NCBI RefSeq assembly: GCF_048544455.1
Contig: NC_133534.1
Coordinates: 223,290,292 to 223,354,291 of the forward strand
Direction: 5' to 3'
Source of the DNA: Silene latifolia
Lineage: Eukaryota > Streptophyta > Magnoliopsida > Caryophyllales > Caryophyllaceae
Length of the DNA: 64,000 bases
In this document: one piece after another, positions 62,829 through 64,000 of the stretch
Layout of the letters: every line of letters starts with the position of its first letter
How positions within the stretch are numbered: position 1 is the stretch's first letter
The notes under the pieces: generated by a model
Told to the model about the DNA's origin: nothing
The model's input: the letters and a program-made list of their open reading frames with translations, nothing else
Database searches by the model: none
Position numbers and translations under genes: made by a program

Positions 62829-64000
62829 ACCCATACCCAAAACAAACATACTAACTCGACCAAGACACAACAACGCAACTAAGAACTCAAAACGAAACCC
62901 CAAACTATAAAACATGAACTCTTAACATCAACCCCACCAACTATGTCTACTTCTACAACATGACTCACTATATCGTATACACCACATTATAGCCTCTCTC
63001 GACACTAACTCCATACACTACCAACTACCATCTACAAACGCCGCTAGCTCCGTTTCACTAACATATTATCCACTAGAAAAAATCCAATATCAAAACGCTC
63101 ATAAACATCAAACGGAATGTTACATTCTACCACCCTTAAAAGGAACTTCGTCCTCGAAGTTTACACACACTCATAACAGCATCATCCAACTGTCAACACT
63201 ATCGAACTCATAAACATCATCATCCAACTGTCAACACTATCGAAATATTCTCACACTCCTAAACATCATACTACCACAAGCACGGCCATAGCCTTTTAAC
63301 AAAATCAACCACAACAAAGATCCATCCTTTATGATACACAACACTCTACTTCCAAATATACTACAACATGCACAACCATGAAACTCTCTTTTATCGCATC
63401 CTACTGCTCTTAAGACAAATGTTACGTCCTCGTAACTCACTAATGCTAAATCCTAGCTATATCTTCTCATTATCCTCATCACCACCGCATGTCAAAGATA
63501 ACCGCCTATAATCTAAACACTCACCATTCTTATATCTAAGGCTCTCTTACTTAACAGTTCTCACACCTCAATTCATTCTGCACTTCATCTAACCAATACC
63601 ACAAAATCCTTATCATAACCAACACTCCAACTCTTCCACATTACCGCAACACGACATACCCCTCTATATAAACTATATAAAACTCCTATCGCCAAAAGCG
63701 TAACTCACGATCCACACTTGTTACGTACACTCACACTAGATCCTCAAGTTCTTTTCTTTCATTACCGCAAAACTCATACTTAACTTTACATGAAACTAAT
63801 TCCCAACACCCTACACTCACTGTCTCAACAAAAGATTATGAATCACCTGCAGCTTTCAGATCAGTACAACACATGTTCCAAAAATCGCTTACCATGACTA
63901 TGTCTATCGATGCCTCATCTTAAAACAAGATCCAAATTACTGTATCAACCACTCACAACTGTGTCCCATCAACAGAATATCGCTATACCATGTCGGCCAT
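62829..64000 (-). other. Noncoding 3' internal region of the Tekay-like element
   Basis: C/A-rich on the plus strand, no gene. It includes a second hairpin plus purine-tract copy (63116-63162) and a 30-40 bp tandem duplication of CATCATCCAACTGTCAACAC (about 63180-63243). Confidence 0.5.

Larger units (their letters stand above)
61350..64000 (-). mobile_element. Tekay-like Ty3/gypsy element, 3' part only
   Basis: Minus strand. The 3' LTR lies at 61350-62789 and is followed by a hairpin and polypurine tract of the same design as in the full-length Tekay-type element. The rest lies to the right, outside the window. Confidence 0.8.

Overview
This is plant nuclear DNA, almost certainly from a flowering plant and probably a eudicot. 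It carries Ty1/copia, Tekay-type chromovirus, Tat/Retand-type and Athila-type LTR retrotransposons with plant primer-binding sites, L1-type LINEs, a TIR DNA transposon, and long (TA)n and (TAA)n microsatellites. I see no intact host gene, tRNA or rRNA. The window is a deep nest of transposable elements plus a few captured gene fragments. The species cannot be named from the sequence.

Left part (1-30,012). A Ty1/copia element on the minus strand (1-6,871, 3' end outside the window) abuts an old L1-type LINE on the plus strand. That LINE is in three pieces (6,872-7,994; 12,816-14,212; 28,614-30,012). The first gap holds a second LINE on the minus strand (7,995-12,815) with an 11-bp target duplication. 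The second gap holds a 14.4-kb TIR transposon (14,213-28,613) whose 19-bp inverted ends and 3-bp TAC duplication rejoin the LINE reading frame exactly. Inside it, between two (TAA)n tracts, is a zinc finger / reverse transcriptase / nuclease-like gene. That gene is itself split by a full-length Tekay-type gypsy element (16,023-25,264, target duplication TAGAG).

Middle part (30,013-51,406). A MITE-like sequence is followed by a decayed minus-strand Retand-type element (LTRs 30,441-31,241 and 51,033-51,406). It keeps an intron-bearing antisense ORF and a fragment of pol. Its centre is occupied by three consecutive units (35,413-39,604; 39,646-42,886; 42,945-49,292) separated only by (TA)n tracts. 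Each unit has its own short word repeated many times in both orientations. The third carries an exon-like fragment of a folate-biopterin transporter gene and probably one more gene fragment.

Right part (51,407-64,000). A second Retand-type element on the plus strand is inserted in the first one's LTR, making head-to-head LTRs. It has gag, protease, RT, two RNase H domains, integrase and a spliced antisense ORF with a coiled-coil end. An Athila-type ORF1 fragment follows at about 60,226, interrupted at 61,350 by the 3' LTR of another Tekay-like element on the minus strand.

The elements do not cooperate as a pathway. The relations are nesting (who interrupts whom) and shared architecture between copies. 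The two most interesting systems are the RT/nuclease gene lodged between (TAA)n tracts inside a TIR transposon, and the chain of (TA)n-bounded units with unit-specific dispersed words.
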